Part shown: in pieces, positions 23,442 to 32,724 of the stretch
Position numbering within the stretch: position 1 is the first letter of the stretch
Layout of the letters: the number at the start of each line of letters is the position of its first letter
Origin: Paenisporosarcina sp050269735
GTDB lineage: Bacteria > Bacillota > Bacilli > Bacillales_A > Planococcaceae
Reading direction: 5' to 3'
Length of the DNA stretch: 64,000 nucleotides
NCBI RefSeq assembly: GCF_050269735.1
Contig: NZ_JBNNIX010000005.1
Coordinates: 62,001-126,000 of the forward strand
Program-made: the position numbers and the translations under genes
The notes under the pieces: generated by a model
Told to the model about the DNA's origin: nothing
The model's database searches: none
What the model saw: only the letters and a program-made list of their open reading frames with translations

Positions 23442-24071
23442 TTAAAATCCTTTATCTTGTAGCCATTCTTTTGATATGCCAGTTTTAGATGTTAGGATAC
23501 GTTCGGTATATTTTGCGAGCATGTCACATTCGATATTCACTTTTTCTCCAACGTTTTTGTCCCCAATTAACGAATCATATTGCGTTGTTGGGATTAAAGA
23601 AATCGTTATCGTAGAGCGATCTACATCAAAAATAGTAAGTGAAGTTCCGTCTACTGCAACAGAGCCTTTTGGCGTCATGTATTTCATGAGGCTATTATCT
23701 ACTTCAATCTTTTTTGTGATGGCATTGGATTCTTTTTTTATTGAGCGAATGACACCGATGCCGTCAACGTGCCCACTGACAAAATGACCGCCAAATCGTC
23801 CATTTACCGCCATGGCTCGTTCCAAATTGACACGCGCATTCGATGATAAGTTGGCTAAAGTGGTCGAATTGAAGGTTTCTGGAATTACATCCACAACAAA
23901 CGTATCATGTGTAAAAGAAGAAACCGTCAAACAAACACCATTTACGGCGATACTATCGCCTCTTTTTACATCAACTAGCACCACTTTTGCACGAATGGAT
24001 AATTCGAGTGCATGTGATTTACGTTTGATGGAAGTGACAGTGCCAATTTCTTCAATGATTCCTGTAAACAA
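23442..24071 (-). CDS. ribE: Riboflavin synthase, alpha chain
   Basis: A 209-residue lumazine-binding enzyme made of two homologous barrels (about 1-95 and 96-200). The start is MFTGIIEEIG, read from a TTG codon with AGGAGG 8 bases before it; GDSIAVNGVCLTV and GHFVSGHVDGIG belong to the first repeat and GSVAVDGTSLTIFDV to the second. It dismutates two lumazines to riboflavin. First recognised gene of the operon, although the FMN riboswitch is about 610 bases further upstream. Confidence 0.96.
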   Translation of the reverse strand: MFTGIIEEIGTVTSIKRKSHALELSIRAKVVLVDVKRGDSIAVNGVCLTVSSFTHDTFVVDVIPETFNSTTLANLSSNARVNLERAMAVNGRFGGHFVSGHVDGIGVIRSIKKESNAITKKIEVDNSLMKYMTPKGSVAVDGTSLTIFDVDRSTITISLIPTTQYDSLIGDKNVGEKVNIECDMLAKYTERILTSKTGISKEWLQDKGF

Positions 24072-24079
24072 GTAATCAA

Positions 24080-24685
24080 CCTCCTAATGAAGAGAGAATT
24101 GATGCGAACATCAAAGCCTTTTTGTTATCCATTATTTAATTAGTGGTGCCAATCTTATACGCCTGTAGAGACATATTTTGTAAAGCTTTTCGTAACAAGG
24201 ATTAGAATTTTTTCCACCAAGGGGCAGATAGGTGGTGGGGAAAGGGATATGATGATGGATTCTATTGACGAAATTCAAAAGAGCTATTGAACGATTACGT
24301 AACAAATTGCGTAATTTCGGAGAACGAAACTCGTTTTTAGCATCAGTTGAGCTGATTGTGTCAAAAGAATAGTGTATGGTATCGCAAAGTGAAAATACTC
24401 GGTTATGATGCTTCGCTTCTTGTGTGAACTTACCTGCACGAACTTCAAAATGGGTAACTTTAAGAAGCCTGTCTTTCGTAAAAAAGACAAGTGCTTTTGA
24501 AATAGCGGTCATATGGAATTCAGACTTAGTGCCATTTATGTACTTCAAGCACGGGATTGATAAGCTGGACTCCAAGCGAAATTCAAATGTGTTCTTTAGT
24601 TGTTGATTGATACAAGCTCCTCCTTTCGAATTTTCAAATCGAAAAGAAGCGATGCGTGAGCATGACAAATAAACCTCTCTATACT
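24080..24685 (-). other. 600-base stretch between FMN riboswitch and ribE, no recognisable ribD
   Basis: In most Firmicutes ribD follows the riboswitch. Here one minus-strand frame is open from 24695 to 24132 (187 codons), but it begins inside the riboswitch, shows none of the RibD deaminase (HAE, PCxxxGRTPPC) or reductase motifs, and has an unusual composition. A good ribosome binding site (AAAGGAGG, about 24619-24627) is part of a hairpin (CTTTTCGA/TCGAAAGG) and is followed by a TTG that yields only a 10-codon frame. It may be a decayed gene, a long leader or an unknown protein; I cannot decide. Confidence 0.5.
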
Positions 24686-24825
24686 CTTCTCCCATCCAGA
24701 CTATACTGTCGGTGTTGGATTCGCACCAACTCCACCGCTACTTTTTCAAGCACCGGGTCACGGACTTACAAATCTACATTTGCTCACCGCCGGTAAGGAA
24801 TTTCACCTTGCCCCGAAGAATATAA
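24686..24825 (-). promoter_or_regulatory. FMN riboswitch (RFN element)
   Basis: On the minus strand the aptamer begins around TCGGGGCAAGGTGAAATTCC, continues with ACCGGCGGTGAGC, GTCCGTGACCCGG and GGTGGAGTTGGTGCGAATCC, and closes with GACAGTATAGTCTGGATGGG. These are the conserved junction strands of the FMN aptamer. It should shut down riboflavin genes when FMN is plentiful. The conventional terminator arm is not obvious; a hairpin over a ribosome binding site about 60 bases downstream is a possible expression platform. Confidence 0.96.
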
Positions 24826-24996
24826 AGCGACTACTTATCGTTTTTATAGTAGCACAATTAGCAGGCATTCATAAAATCATCAACCATGTGACTTTTAAAT
24901 CGCTTACGAATGGGTAAAGATGGATTTTGCTTTTACAATTCGTCTGAATTTTGTGATAACATAATAGTGTTGAAGACATTCAAAGGGGGAAGCAAC

Positions 24997-26631
24997 ATGT
25001 TAAAACATCAAACCGTTGGGGAAGTAGTTCGGGAAATGGCGAAACGGTATCCCACTACAGAAGCGTACGTCTATCCAGAGAAGCAAATACGCAAAACATA
25101 TAAAGAATTTGATGAAGAGACGGATCTTTTGGCAAAAGCGTTCATGGGGATGGGCATTGCTAAAGGTGAACATGTTGCCATTTGGTCAGACAACAAAAGA
25201 GAGTGGTTATTGAGTCAATATGCCACAGGCAAAATGGGTGCCGTTCTCGTGACGGTTAATACAAACTATCAAGAAAAAGAACTAGAATATTTATTGAATC
25301 AATCGGATTCAACCACCCTTATTTTAGGTGAAGAATTTAAAGGAACGTCTTACATAGAAATTATTAATTCAGTTTGTCCTGAATTGAAATCATCGATCAA
25401 AGGGGATATTCAATGCGCGAAGCTCCCTTACTTCAAACGCGTGATTGTCATGAGTGAAAATGACTATCCTGGTATTTTTTCCTGGAGTGAGTTCGAAGCG
25501 CATGCAGTAAACGTAACGGATAAGCATCTTGACGAAAGACTGGGCTCGTTAGAAGTAGATGATGTGATAAATATTCAATATACATCCGGAACTACAGGGT
25601 TTCCAAAAGGCGTTATGCTGACACATATGAACATTGTCAATAACGGTCAAATTATCGGTGACCATATGAATCTAACATCGGAAGACCGCTTATGTATTCC
25701 AGTTCCATTTTTCCATTGTTTCGGCTGTGTGTTGGGTACGCTTGCAGCTGTCACGCATGGAACAACGATGGTATTAGTGGAGCAATTTGAACCTAAGCGG
25801 GTGCTACAGATTGTACAGGATGAAAAGTGTACTGGTCTTCACGGAGTACCAACGATGTTTATTGCCGAGCTGAATCATCCTGAGTATCAACAATTTGATA
25901 CTTCTTCTCTGAGAACAGGGATTATGGCGGGTTCAACTTGCCCGATTGAAGTTATGAAAAAAGTAATCGATGATATGGGCGCTAGTGAAATAACGATTTG
26001 TTATGGGCTTACTGAATGTTCACCTGTCATATCCCAAACGAAATCGGATGATGCGATTGAAAAACGCGTGAAGACTGTAGGGAAACCACATCCTCATGTA
26101 GAAGTGAAAATTATTGATCCTGTAACCAAAGAAGAATTGCCTGCAGGAATGCCAGGTGAATTATGTGCACGGGGTTATCTTGTTATGAAAGGTTATTACA
26201 AAAATGAAGAAGCGACACGCGAGGCAATCGACGAGGATGGCTGGCTTCACACGGGGGATATCGCTATTTTAGACGAAGAAGGATATCTGGAAATTACAGG
26301 ACGAATTAAAGATATGGTGATTCGTGGAGGAGAAAACATCTATCCACGCGAAATTGAGGAGTTTTTATATCAACACCCGAGTGTACAGGACGTCCAAGTA
26401 GTGGGTGTACCAGATCCGAAATATGGTGAAGAGCTAATGGCGTGGATTATTGCTAAAGAGGGGGAAACAGTTGATGCTGATGAAATTCGTTCATATTGCA
26501 AAGGGAAAATATCACATCATAAAATTCCGCGTTATATTGAGTTTACGGAATCCTATCCAATGACTGCTTCTGGAAAAATACAAAAGTATCTGTTGCGTGA
26601 GATGTCGAAAGAGAAGAGTTTAAGCGTTTAA
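24997..26631 (+). CDS. Fatty acyl-CoA ligase (AMP-binding), YngI-like
   Basis: A 544-residue adenylate-forming enzyme. The P-loop YTSGTTGFPKGVMLTH (about residue 195), FFHCFGC, YGLTECSPV (A5 motif), GWLHTGDIA (A7), GRIKDMVIRGGENIYPREIE (A8) and the catalytic Lys in MTASGKIQKY (A10) are all present. Overall similarity to B. subtilis YngI is high, which activates medium/long-chain or branched acids, perhaps acetoacetate, in leucine-type degradation. The start at 24997 follows AAAGGGGGAAG; the frame is open back to 24910 but without a ribosome binding site. Monocistronic; no other acyl-degradation gene is adjacent. Confidence 0.88.
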   Translation: MLKHQTVGEVVREMAKRYPTTEAYVYPEKQIRKTYKEFDEETDLLAKAFMGMGIAKGEHVAIWSDNKREWLLSQYATGKMGAVLVTVNTNYQEKELEYLLNQSDSTTLILGEEFKGTSYIEIINSVCPELKSSIKGDIQCAKLPYFKRVIVMSENDYPGIFSWSEFEAHAVNVTDKHLDERLGSLEVDDVINIQYTSGTTGFPKGVMLTHMNIVNNGQIIGDHMNLTSEDRLCIPVPFFHCFGCVLGTLAAVTHGTTMVLVEQFEPKRVLQIVQDEKCTGLHGVPTMFIAELNHPEYQQFDTSSLRTGIMAGSTCPIEVMKKVIDDMGASEITICYGLTECSPVISQTKSDDAIEKRVKTVGKPHPHVEVKIIDPVTKEELPAGMPGELCARGYLVMKGYYKNEEATREAIDEDGWLHTGDIAILDEEGYLEITGRIKDMVIRGGENIYPREIEEFLYQHPSVQDVQVVGVPDPKYGEELMAWIIAKEGETVDADEIRSYCKGKISHHKIPRYIEFTESYPMTASGKIQKYLLREMSKEKSLSV

Positions 26632-26788
26632 TATGTCATATTTCCTGGGAAATACAAAAACCCTGTAAAACGTTGGTAATTCAATGTTTTGTGACAATTC
26701 TTACTAAAAAAATATTCTCGTTCTTCTGCAAGTTGCATGTTATGATGAATTTTGAAATACTCATAACATTCTTAAAGGAGGAACAAAC

Positions 26789-28273
26789 ATGACTGATTAT
26801 GTATATCAATTAATTGCAATTATCATTTATATGGCTGCGATGTTGTATATTGGTTATTACTCTTACAGAAAAACAGCCAATTTAACAGACTACATGTTAG
26901 GCGGACGTTCTTTAGGACCTGCGGTTACAGCGTTAAGTGCCGGAGCAGCCGATATGTCAGGTTGGTTATTAATGGGACTACCAGGAGCAATTTATGCAAC
27001 TGGATTGGTAGAAGCATGGATCGCAATTGGATTGACAGTAGGAGCTTATTTAAACTGGTTGCTAGTTGCACCACGTTTACGTGTGTATTCTCAAGTTTCG
27101 AATGATTCGATTACGATCCCAAGTTTCTTGGAAAATCGCTTGAAAGATACTTCCCGTTTATTACGTGTTGTTTCTGGTATTATCATCTTGGTATTCTTTA
27201 CATTCTATGTATCATCAGGAATGGTAGCCGGTGGAGTCTTCTTTGACGAATCATTCGGTTTGGACTATCATACAGGTTTGTTAATTGTCTCGGCAGTTGT
27301 TATTGCCTATACACTGTTCGGTGGATTCCTTGCAGTAAGTTACACGGACGTTGTTCAGGGGCTAATTATGTTCTTGGCATTGATATTGGTACCTACTATT
27401 GGGTTATTCATGGTTGGTGGATTCGGTGAAGCAGCAGAGAGCATTCGTTCTGTTGATCCTGCTCGATTAAGTTTAGTTGAAGGGGCAACTGCATTGGGTG
27501 TCCTATCTTCAATCGCTTGGGGTCTTGGCTACTTCGGTCAGCCACATATTATTGTACGCTTTATGGCTATTAGTTCTGTAAAAGAAACAAAACAAGCACG
27601 TCGTATTGGGATTGGTTGGATGGCTTTAAGTTTAGCTGGTGCCATTGCTACAGGTTTGATTGGAATCGCTTACTATCAGCAAAATGCTGGGGAAACACTT
27701 GGTGACCCTGAGGCAGTCTTTATTGCTTTAGGACAAGTTATTTTCCATCCATTTATCGCAGGTATTATGTTGGCAGCAGTACTTGCTGCAGTCATGAGCA
27801 CGATTTCTTCTCAATTAATTGTTACTTCTTCAGCATTGATTGAAGATTTGTACAAAGCTGTTATTAAAAAAGATGGCTCAGACAAGCATTTTGTTTTACT
27901 TGGACGTTTGGCCGTACTCTTTGTGTCCATAGTTGCTATGTTCATTGCATGGGAGCAAAGCACAACCATTCTTGATTTAGTCGCATATGCATGGGCTGGT
28001 TTTGGGGCTGCATTTGGTCCAGTTATTTTGCTATCTCTATTCTGGAGAAAGCTTACTACTTGGGGTGCTTTAGCTGGTATGGTCGTTGGAGCAACTACAG
28101 TGGTTATTTGGGGAAATAATGAAACCCTTAAAGGTTTGATTTATGAAATCGTTCCAGGATTTATCCTATGCTTGATTGTAGCGGTTATTGTAAGTCTTGT
28201 TACGTACCGAAAAAACACAGAAATTGATCGTGAATTCGATGAAACAATTACATTATTGAAGCAAGAAAAATAA
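26789..28273 (+). CDS. putP: Sodium/proline symporter
   Basis: A 494-residue member of the sodium:solute symporter family with about 13 membrane spans. DYMLGGRSLGPAVTALSAGA ADMSGW region near the first helices, LGYFGQPHIIVRFMAI, and AVLAAVMSTISSQLIVTSSA are the PutP/OpuE signatures. It imports proline with Na+, for nutrition or osmoprotection. AAAGGAGG stands before the ATG, and it is a single-gene unit with its own terminator. Confidence 0.93.
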   Translation: MTDYVYQLIAIIIYMAAMLYIGYYSYRKTANLTDYMLGGRSLGPAVTALSAGAADMSGWLLMGLPGAIYATGLVEAWIAIGLTVGAYLNWLLVAPRLRVYSQVSNDSITIPSFLENRLKDTSRLLRVVSGIIILVFFTFYVSSGMVAGGVFFDESFGLDYHTGLLIVSAVVIAYTLFGGFLAVSYTDVVQGLIMFLALILVPTIGLFMVGGFGEAAESIRSVDPARLSLVEGATALGVLSSIAWGLGYFGQPHIIVRFMAISSVKETKQARRIGIGWMALSLAGAIATGLIGIAYYQQNAGETLGDPEAVFIALGQVIFHPFIAGIMLAAVLAAVMSTISSQLIVTSSALIEDLYKAVIKKDGSDKHFVLLGRLAVLFVSIVAMFIAWEQSTTILDLVAYAWAGFGAAFGPVILLSLFWRKLTTWGALAGMVVGATTVVIWGNNETLKGLIYEIVPGFILCLIVAVIVSLVTYRKNTEIDREFDETITLLKQEK

Positions 28274-28280
28274 TATCTTT

Positions 28281-28312
28281 TCCCACAACATATGTTGTGG
28301 GATTTTTTTTTA
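28281..28312 (+). terminator. Terminator after putP
   Basis: Perfect palindrome TCCCACAACA/TGTTGTGGGA followed by T9. Confidence 0.92.
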
Positions 28313-28391
28313 TCCAATAGACCATTTGAGGTAAGGAATTCATTATATTTCTTGTTTATAATATGAAATAGTAAAGAGAGGAGTATAGAAA

Positions 28392-29066
28392 ATGATTGAA
28401 CTGGATCATGTTGTATATTTCAGTAAGCAAACCCCGGAAGAGCATGTTCGAAAAAGCAAAGGTACTTCAATGGGTGGGCGGCACAAAAATTGGGGAACGG
28501 TGAATGCATTAACCTATACGAAAAATAGTTATATCGAATATCTATCAGTGGAACATATGGGCATTGCCAAACAGGCGAATCATCCACTAACAAATTTATT
28601 ATTGCATGATTTAGAGAATGGCGAAGGCTGGGGAACGATTTGTTTTCGCACGACAGATATTGTGGGGTTGAATAATAGGTTGAAAGAGGAAGGATGGACC
28701 ACCTCTGGAGTATTGAATGCGGAACGTGAGACATCAACAGGATTTATCCGGAAGTGGAAAATGCTTTTCATCGAACAAGAAGTATCAGACACATTGCCAA
28801 TGCCATTCTTCATTGAATGGGACGAACCTTTTGAGGATCGAATGAACAGTTTAAGGGCAGACGGAACGCTGAAAGAGTACAATGAGCAACTTCTGATTAC
28901 TCGCTGTGAATTTGCTGTGAAAAATCCCGAGTACCATAGCAAAATGTGGACAAGTCTTCTTTGCACTGACCGAGTGGAGAACACCATCATTTTACCTAAC
29001 ACCGAGCTGGTTTTCCTGGAAAGCACTCAAGACAAGGAACGTCTTTCTTATGTTGAAATTAATTGA
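28392..29066 (+). CDS. VOC superfamily, Glyoxalase_3-like protein
   Basis: A 224-residue protein beginning IELDHVVYFSKQTPEEHVRK, the first metal-site strand of the vicinal-oxygen-chelate fold, followed by GGRHKNWGTVNALTYTKNSY IEYLSVE (second strand set) and GWGTICFRTTDIVGLNNRLK. This fits the Glyoxalase-like domain 3 (Pfam 13468) family, whose members are single-chain proteins of about this length with unknown substrate. AGAGAGGAG precedes the ATG. Single gene with its own terminator. Confidence 0.8.
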   Translation: MIELDHVVYFSKQTPEEHVRKSKGTSMGGRHKNWGTVNALTYTKNSYIEYLSVEHMGIAKQANHPLTNLLLHDLENGEGWGTICFRTTDIVGLNNRLKEEGWTTSGVLNAERETSTGFIRKWKMLFIEQEVSDTLPMPFFIEWDEPFEDRMNSLRADGTLKEYNEQLLITRCEFAVKNPEYHSKMWTSLLCTDRVENTIILPNTELVFLESTQDKERLSYVEIN

Positions 29067-29078
29067 AGAGTAATGAAG

Positions 29079-29107
29079 CACATGCTGACGAAGCATGTGT
29101 TTTTTTA
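29079..29107 (+). terminator. Terminator after the Glyoxalase_3 gene
   Basis: CACATGCT-GACGA-AGCATGTG plus T7. Confidence 0.88.
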
Positions 29108-29147
29108 CTTAAATCTCTATGATTCTTCGAGAATGGAAGTAAATAGA

Positions 29148-29176
29148 TTGACATTCTATTTTAATATTGTTTTAAT
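29148..29176 (+). promoter_or_regulatory. Sigma-A promoter of the ywcB-ywcA-like operon
   Basis: TTGACA (29148-29153), 17-base spacer, TTTAAT (29171-29176), about 47 bases before the DUF485 start codon. Confidence 0.65.
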
Positions 29177-29222
29177 TTTATATGTATTCTGAAAATTAAA
29201 ATAAAGTAAAGGGGTGTTTCTA

Positions 29223-29582
29223 ATGGTAGTAGCAACAAAGCGAAATTCGAAGAAAATTGAGCGCAAAGCATTACCCGATTTTAAAAAAATTGAAGAGTCT
29301 CCCGGTTTCCGCAATCTATTGAAAAAGAAAAAAGCATTTTTAATTCCTAGTACTCTATTATTTTTAGGCCTTTATATTTTATTTCCTATTATTATTTCGT
29401 ATACAAATGTTTTGAATGCATCTTTTATCGGTGACATTTCTTGGAGTTGGGTATATGCTCTTGGACTATTCATCATGACATGGACTCTTGTAACCGTTTA
29501 CATGAAAAAATCAGCTGAATTTGATCGTATGGCTCATGAGACGCTTAAAGAATTTAATTACGAGGAGGAGGATAACCAATGA
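29223..29582 (+). CDS. DUF485 family membrane protein (YwcB-like)
   Basis: A 119-residue protein with two membrane spans (about residues 38-60 and 72-95) separated by a short loop and a basic N-terminus. DUF485 proteins (YjcH in E. coli) accompany acetate/solute symporters. Its stop overlaps the start of the symporter gene in ATGA fashion. ATG 29223 has AAAGGGG 9 bases before it; the longer frame from GTG 29214 is inside that spacer. Confidence 0.87.
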   Translation: MVVATKRNSKKIERKALPDFKKIEESPGFRNLLKKKKAFLIPSTLLFLGLYILFPIIISYTNVLNASFIGDISWSWVYALGLFIMTWTLVTVYMKKSAEFDRMAHETLKEFNYEEEDNQ

Positions 29583-31114
29583 ATCCCATCGTAGTTATCT
29601 TATTTTTAATTATTGTAGGCATGACGCTTGTCGTTACATACTTTGCTGCCAAGAAAACGAATACGGCCAGTGAATTCTATACAGCTGGTGGAGGATTAAC
29701 CGGTTGGCAGAACGGACTTGCGATTGCAGGAGATTATTTATCAGCTGCGTCCTTCTTAGGGATCGCAGGAGCCATTGCGTTATACGGTTTTGATGGATTC
29801 CTATTTTCAATTGGTTACCTGGTTGCATATTTAGTCGTTCTTTTTATCGTTGCTGAGCCTTTGCGTAACCTTGGAAAGTACACGCTTGCTGATATGATTA
29901 ATACCAGATTCAATGCGAAGAAAGTTCGTGCCGGAGCGGCAATAAGTTCTATTACCATCGTTATTTTCTATATGATTGCCCAATTAGTTGGTGCAGGGGC
30001 ACTAATTCAATTGCTTTTTGATATACCATATTGGGTCGCCGTGTTACTTGTGGGAATCATGATGACGGTTTACGTATTATTTGGAGGTATGACAGCTACG
30101 AGTTGGGTACAGATTATTAAAGCAGTCTTACTTATGGCGGGTACTATTATCATTTCATTCCTTGTATTGAAGGAATTCAACTTCAATATATTTGAAATGT
30201 TTACGTCCATGAAAACGGCAACTCCTCATGGCGCAGATTACTTAAATCCAGGAGTTAAGTACAAAATGCCTTTGGATACCATTTCCTTAATGGTTGCACT
30301 TGTGCTTGGCACGGCGGGATTGCCACATATTCTGATGCGGTTCTTTACAGTCCGTGACGCTAAAACAGCTCGCAGTTCTGTTATGTGGGCGACTTGGATT
30401 GTTGGAATTTTCTATGTCATGACCATCTTCTTAGGATTTGGTGCAGCAGCTTTCGTAGGACAAGATCTAATCGTCTCTACTAATCCAGCAGGCAATATGG
30501 CGGCTCCTCTTTTAGCTCAATACTTAGGCGGAGATTTCCTGATGTCATTTGTATCGGCTGTTGCTTTCGCTACGATTTTAGCGGTGGTTGCAGGACTTGT
30601 ATTATCAGGTGCATCGGCATTTGCACATGATATTTACGGGCAGATTATAAAAAAAGGAAAAGTGACAGACAGAGAACAGATGTTGGCAGCGAGATATGCT
30701 TCCGTGGGTGTAGCCGTATTCTCCATTATTTTGGCATTGTTCGCTCAAAGCCTAAATGTTGCGTTTCTTGTATCGCTCGCATTTTGTATTGCAGCCAGTG
30801 CCAATTTACCGGTAATTGTCTATACGATTTTCTGGAAAAAATTCAATACGGCAGGTGCCATTTCTGCCATGGCAACAGGACTCATATCTGCATTAGTCCT
30901 TGTTTCAATCAGTCCAAGTGTCATGAATCCGGTTGAAGGTGCAGCTATCATTACTGGGAATCCGATTTTCCCACTGACCAATCCTGCACTTGTATCAGTA
31001 CCACTTGGATTTATTGGTGGATGGCTCGGTACGCTTCTGACGAAAGAGTCGGACGTTAAGAAATTTGCAGAAGTAACTGTGAAAGCAAATACAGGTGGCT
31101 TCCGACAATTGTAA
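29579..31114 (+). CDS. Sodium:solute symporter, acetate-type (ActP/YwcA-like)
   Basis: A 511-residue symporter with 13 predicted spans. EFYTAGGGLTGWQNGLAIAGDYLSAASFLG and GLPHILMRFFTVRDAKTARS are typical of cation/acetate symporters of the ActP group, and ILAVVAGLVLSGASAFAHDIY is the conserved Na+-site helix. Coupled to a DUF485 protein, as ywcB-ywcA in B. subtilis and yjcH-actP in E. coli. Probable substrate: acetate or another short monocarboxylate; not provable from sequence. Confidence 0.88.
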   Translation: MNPIVVILFLIIVGMTLVVTYFAAKKTNTASEFYTAGGGLTGWQNGLAIAGDYLSAASFLGIAGAIALYGFDGFLFSIGYLVAYLVVLFIVAEPLRNLGKYTLADMINTRFNAKKVRAGAAISSITIVIFYMIAQLVGAGALIQLLFDIPYWVAVLLVGIMMTVYVLFGGMTATSWVQIIKAVLLMAGTIIISFLVLKEFNFNIFEMFTSMKTATPHGADYLNPGVKYKMPLDTISLMVALVLGTAGLPHILMRFFTVRDAKTARSSVMWATWIVGIFYVMTIFLGFGAAAFVGQDLIVSTNPAGNMAAPLLAQYLGGDFLMSFVSAVAFATILAVVAGLVLSGASAFAHDIYGQIIKKGKVTDREQMLAARYASVGVAVFSIILALFAQSLNVAFLVSLAFCIAASANLPVIVYTIFWKKFNTAGAISAMATGLISALVLVSISPSVMNPVEGAAIITGNPIFPLTNPALVSVPLGFIGGWLGTLLTKESDVKKFAEVTVKANTGGFRQL

Positions 31115-31296
31115 GAAGTTGTATCTAATCAAATGAATATGATACGATAAACATACTTTAAGGAACGGAGGTTTTCCAGATGATTGACTACAAATTCCGA
31201 TGGAACACTTTGCGATGAAACTAAATAAAGCAAAGAACTGCTACTGGGCAGGTTAATCGGGATAGGTCTATCCATTTTGAAAACCAATATACTTTT
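31115..31296 (+). other. Short leader-like region with a mini-ORF
   Basis: Between the symporter and hflX a ribosome binding site (ACGGAGG, 31165-31171) is followed 8 bases later by ATG 31180, which reads only 12 codons (stop 31216-31218). A second ATG at 31200 in another frame gives 18 codons to 31256. Joined by one frameshift they would make a peptide of about 25 residues, so a broken small gene is possible. No known RNA element recognised. Confidence 0.3.
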
Positions 31297-31333
31297 CAGA
31301 AAAAGAGAGCGACTCGTGTGCTCTCTTTTTCTG
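31297..31333 (+). terminator. Terminator before hflX
   Basis: CAGAAAAAGAGAG and CTCTCTTTTTCTG form a 13-bp stem with an 11-nt loop; the T-run is within the right arm. Confidence 0.7.
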
Positions 31334-31403
31334 TCTAATATTTACGGTAGTAAAAGGATGATTTCGATTTTCTCTCAGTAGGACAATGAGGAGGAATTCA
31401 TGA

Positions 31404-32675
31404 ATGGAAGAATTAATGGAACGCGCCATTGTTGTTGGCGTTAATTTAAACAAAGACGAACATTTTGAATATGGCTTGGAAGAACTACACAACTTAGCTG
31501 ACGCATTAAATGTGGAAGTGGTTGGGGAAGTAACTCAAAACTTGGATCGTGTTAACCCTGCGCACTATGTAGGAAAAGGGAAAATCGACGAGATCAAAGC
31601 TTTCTTTGATGAAGCGGATGCGAATCTGGTCATTTTCAATGATGAACTATCGCCTTCTCAAATCCGTAACTTGGAAGCGGCTCTGGAATGTAAAGTGATC
31701 GATCGTACCATGTTGATTTTGGATATTTTTGCTCGACGGGCTAAATCAAGAGAAGCTCAAATGCAGGTAGAGTTAGCGCAGCTTCAATACATGCTACCTC
31801 GTTTAGTAGGACTGCGTGCATCTCTTGGTCGTCAAGGTGGGGGCACCGGTGGGGGCTTTAAAAACCGTGGAGCTGGGGAAACAAAACTTGAGCTTGACCG
31901 ACGGAAAATTGAAGATCAGATTGCCAAGCTTCGTCGTGATCTAGAGCAGGTAAAAGACCAACGCGAAACGCAAAGAAAACAACGGAAGAAAAACGAAGTA
32001 CCAGTAGTATCGATTGTGGGCTATACGAATGCTGGGAAATCTACCATCATGAATCGCATGCTTGCAAAGACAGGGCAAATCGATGACAAACAAGTTTTTG
32101 AAAAAGATATGTTATTTGCAACGCTCGAAACTTCAGTCCGTCAAATCCGTTTGCCTGATCAAAAAGAGTTTTTACTTACCGATACTGTTGGATTTGTCAG
32201 CAAGTTGCCAACGCATTTAGTAAAAGCATTCCGCTCTACGTTGGAAGAAGCGAGAGAAGCTGATTTACTTCTTCATGTAGTCGATGTGTCCAATGAAGAG
32301 TATCGTTACATGATGGACGTTACGAATGAAACATTGCAGGCAGTTGGGGTTGAAAACGTTCCGACAGTTGAGGTATACAACAAGTCTGACTTAGCAGGTG
32401 TCAATTATCCACATGTGAGTGGAAATAATATTTGGATTTCTGCCAAAGAAGATGCAGGACTGGATGAATTGATTGAACTGATTCGTACACACATTTTTGC
32501 CGACTACAAGATGTGTCGAATGCTCATTCCGTATGACCGAGGAGATGTCGTGTCTTATTTGAACGAACAAGCCTCTGTTCAAGGATCTGAATATGAAGAA
32601 GAAGGTACATTATTAAAAGTGGAACTAAAACAGGCCGATTATGAACGGTACCATGATTTTGTTCTCGATAAGTAA
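31404..32675 (+). CDS. hflX: Ribosome-associated GTPase HflX
   Basis: A 423-residue protein. The N-terminal HflX domain contains NPAHYVGKGKIDEIKAFFDE and FNDELSPSQIRNLE; a helical linker with GGGTGGGFKNRGAGETKLEL follows. The G domain has GYTNAGKST (G1, about residue 206), FATLETSVR (G2), LTDTVGF (G3) and NKSD (G4). HflX splits stalled or stress-hibernating 70S ribosomes and in some Firmicutes gives antibiotic tolerance. GAGGAGG lies 9 bases before ATG 31404. Single gene with a shared downstream terminator. Confidence 0.95.
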   Translation: MEELMERAIVVGVNLNKDEHFEYGLEELHNLADALNVEVVGEVTQNLDRVNPAHYVGKGKIDEIKAFFDEADANLVIFNDELSPSQIRNLEAALECKVIDRTMLILDIFARRAKSREAQMQVELAQLQYMLPRLVGLRASLGRQGGGTGGGFKNRGAGETKLELDRRKIEDQIAKLRRDLEQVKDQRETQRKQRKKNEVPVVSIVGYTNAGKSTIMNRMLAKTGQIDDKQVFEKDMLFATLETSVRQIRLPDQKEFLLTDTVGFVSKLPTHLVKAFRSTLEEAREADLLLHVVDVSNEEYRYMMDVTNETLQAVGVENVPTVEVYNKSDLAGVNYPHVSGNNIWISAKEDAGLDELIELIRTHIFADYKMCRMLIPYDRGDVVSYLNEQASVQGSEYEEEGTLLKVELKQADYERYHDFVLDK

Positions 32676-32676
32676 A

Positions 32677-32715
32677 AAAACGCATTCCCGATTTTCCGGG
32701 AATGCGTTTTTGTTT
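32677..32715. terminator. Bidirectional terminator between hflX and the ABC exporter
   Basis: AAAACGCATTCCCG-ATTTTC-CGGGAATGCGTTTT with T/A tracts on both sides. Confidence 0.9.
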
Positions 32716-32724
32716 GTATTCAAC

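Noticed and set aside
24132..24695. 187-residue minus-strand ORF as a normal gene
   Set aside because: Its start lies within the FMN riboswitch, composition is unusual and no family or ribD motif is visible; listed only as an unresolved region.
5578..29226. Identical start context of proS and the DUF485 gene (AAAGGGG, GTGTTTCTA, ATG)
   Set aside because: Sixteen to eighteen shared bases around a ribosome site, but the flanks differ entirely; chance or weak convergence, no further copy noticed.
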